Below are positions 63,183-64,000 of a stretch of DNA of 64,000 nucleotides, piece after piece; the first letter of the stretch is position 1, and each line of letters begins with the position of its first letter. The DNA lies in contig NZ_JAMKQJ010000004.1 of the NCBI RefSeq assembly GCF_024643205.1, positions 310,001 to 374,000 of the forward strand, read 5' to 3'. The notes beneath the pieces were generated by a model. That model saw only the letters and a program-made list of their open reading frames with translations. It was not told the origin of the DNA and ran no database searches. Source of the DNA: Parapedobacter tibetensis. Lineage in GTDB: Bacteria; Bacteroidota; Bacteroidia; Sphingobacteriales; Sphingobacteriaceae. The translations under genes and the position numbers were made by a program.

Positions 63183-64000
63183 AGCTTGCGAAAGTTGAGT
63201 GCTCGATTGTATACGCCGTATAGCGCAACCACTGCAAAGCAAACAAGTGGTACGAGATAAGAAATATTGATACTGCCGTAGTGATCTGATATTAGTCCTT
63301 GGAAATAAGTCATTACAGCTCCGCCCAATATGGCCATAATCAAGCCCGACCCTCCTATCTTTCGATCCTCACCCAATCCTTCACTTGCCAACCCATAAAT
63401 GGTAGGGAACATCAGGCTCATACAAGCTGAAATGGCCACCAACGCATACACGCCCACATACGCTCCGCTAAAGGAAACGATGAATGTCAGCCCAATGGCT
63501 ATGACAGATAGGATGGTCAACAGATTATAGGGCTTCACATACTTCATGAGGCCTGTGGTGATGAATCGGAATACCGTGAATGCAACCAAGGCGGCGATGT
63601 AGTAATTTGACGCATTTTCTTCATCCAATTGGAGTTCCTGCATCACGTATCGGATGGTATATGACCACACCCCGATTTGCGCCCCTACGTAGAAAAACTG
63701 GGCCACTACGCCGAAAACATAGTTTTTGTTCCTCACGAGCCTAAGGAATGCCTGCCTCACATTTCCCCGGTCCGTGTCGGTGTCTGTTGGCATGCGCACC
63801 AACCTGATCATCAGCCATACCAACACCAGCACCACGGCCAACCCTACATATGCCTGCATCACCGCCGAAAGCTCAGCTGATTGTACTTGCTGTAGCGTCG
63901 CGCTATCCATGGTGGCCCGCTCATCGGAACCCGCGCGGTTTAGTGCGGAAAGAATAATAAACTTACTGATGATCACACCGGTAATGGAACCGATGGGATT
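63179..64000 (-). CDS. fucP: L-fucose:H+ symporter FucP-like MFS permease, 5' end outside the window
   Basis: The C-terminal about 273 residues, open through the right edge. At least seven membrane segments; the FucP/GluP-type pattern FFYVGAQIGVWSYTIRYVMQ, then ISACMSLMFPTIYGLASEGL (a hallmark of FucP, FMSLMFPTIFxL), and GLISDHYG. Imports L-fucose with a proton. First visible gene of the operon; overlaps the mutarotase by ATGA. Confidence 0.88.
   Translation of the reverse strand, partial: NPIGSITGVIISKFIILSALNRAGSDERATMDSATLQQVQSAELSAVMQAYVGLAVVLVLVWLMIRLVRMPTDTDTDRGNVRQAFLRLVRNKNYVFGVVAQFFYVGAQIGVWSYTIRYVMQELQLDEENASNYYIAALVAFTVFRFITTGLMKYVKPYNLLTILSVIAIGLTFIVSFSGAYVGVYALVAISACMSLMFPTIYGLASEGLGEDRKIGGSGLIMAILGGAVMTYFQGLISDHYGSINISYLVPLVCFAVVALYGVYNRALNFRKL

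Noticed and set aside
1..64000. CRISPR arrays, tRNA or rRNA genes, integrases and phage genes
   Set aside because: None recognised on either strand. The only regular array is the 63-bp tandem repeat, which has no spacers.

Overview
The window comes from a Bacteroidota genome, most likely family Sphingobacteriaceae (a Pedobacter/Parapedobacter-like lineage). Evidence: a SusC/SusD pair, the gene order nusB-DUF1573-yajC-ybbR-coaE, the long (315 aa) NusB, RagB/SusD and GH125 proteins, and several exact matches to the Bacteroidota sigma-factor promoter pattern (TTTG, 19 bases, TAnnTTTG) before rplU-rpmA, rpsF-rpsR-rplI and susC. No tRNA, rRNA, CRISPR array, intact insertion sequence or phage gene was seen.

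Layout. 0-6 kb: minus-strand housekeeping operon (amino-acid dehydrogenase, nusB, DUF1573, yajC, ybbR, coaE, metallo-beta-lactamase-fold protein). 6-10.4 kb: ABC exporter half and two ribosomal protein operons. 10.4-20.2 kb: an accessory stretch with an AAA/PD-(D/E)XK protein, a 63-bp tandem repeat array, a frameshifted ParE-type toxin-antitoxin pair, a Fic protein with likely operator repeats, gene relics, and a segmental duplication that flanks an astacin-type metalloprotease and an omptin-like barrel. 20.2-25 kb: a susCD pair with a leader of about 400 nt. 25-31 kb: lapA-like, His-rich lipoprotein, folD, lepA, a GlxA-type regulator. 31-42 kb: an OleC-like AMP ligase with a secreted Gfo/Idh protein, then a tightly coupled five-gene operon (HMG-CoA reductase, UbiA, a rifampicin-phosphotransferase-like phosphotransferase, a BtaA-like DUF3419 protein and a phytol/dolichol-kinase-like protein) followed by a GNAT-like gene. 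42-57.7 kb: purM, a RimB/RimK pair, aromatic amino acid hydroxylase, lgt, MFS exporter, aroQ, RemB-like barrel, GH125, murI, OmpA-like lipoprotein, a GH144-like protein and accA. 57.8-64 kb: a complete non-phosphorylating L-fucose oxidation operon, cut at the right edge inside fucP.

The most novel part is the five-gene operon at 35.5-42.1 kb. Its enzyme classes together suggest synthesis of an isoprenoid-containing lipid that is phosphorylated and carries an aminocarboxypropyl group; this is inference from family membership and gene overlap. Other points of interest are a leucine-dehydrogenase-family protein lacking the catalytic lysine, interspersed palindromes that supply the stop codons of two converging genes, the Fic operator repeats, the susC leader with a 29-codon ORF, and the 63-bp minisatellite. 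Gene boundaries were refined where stop/start overlaps gave a better start than the longest open frame.
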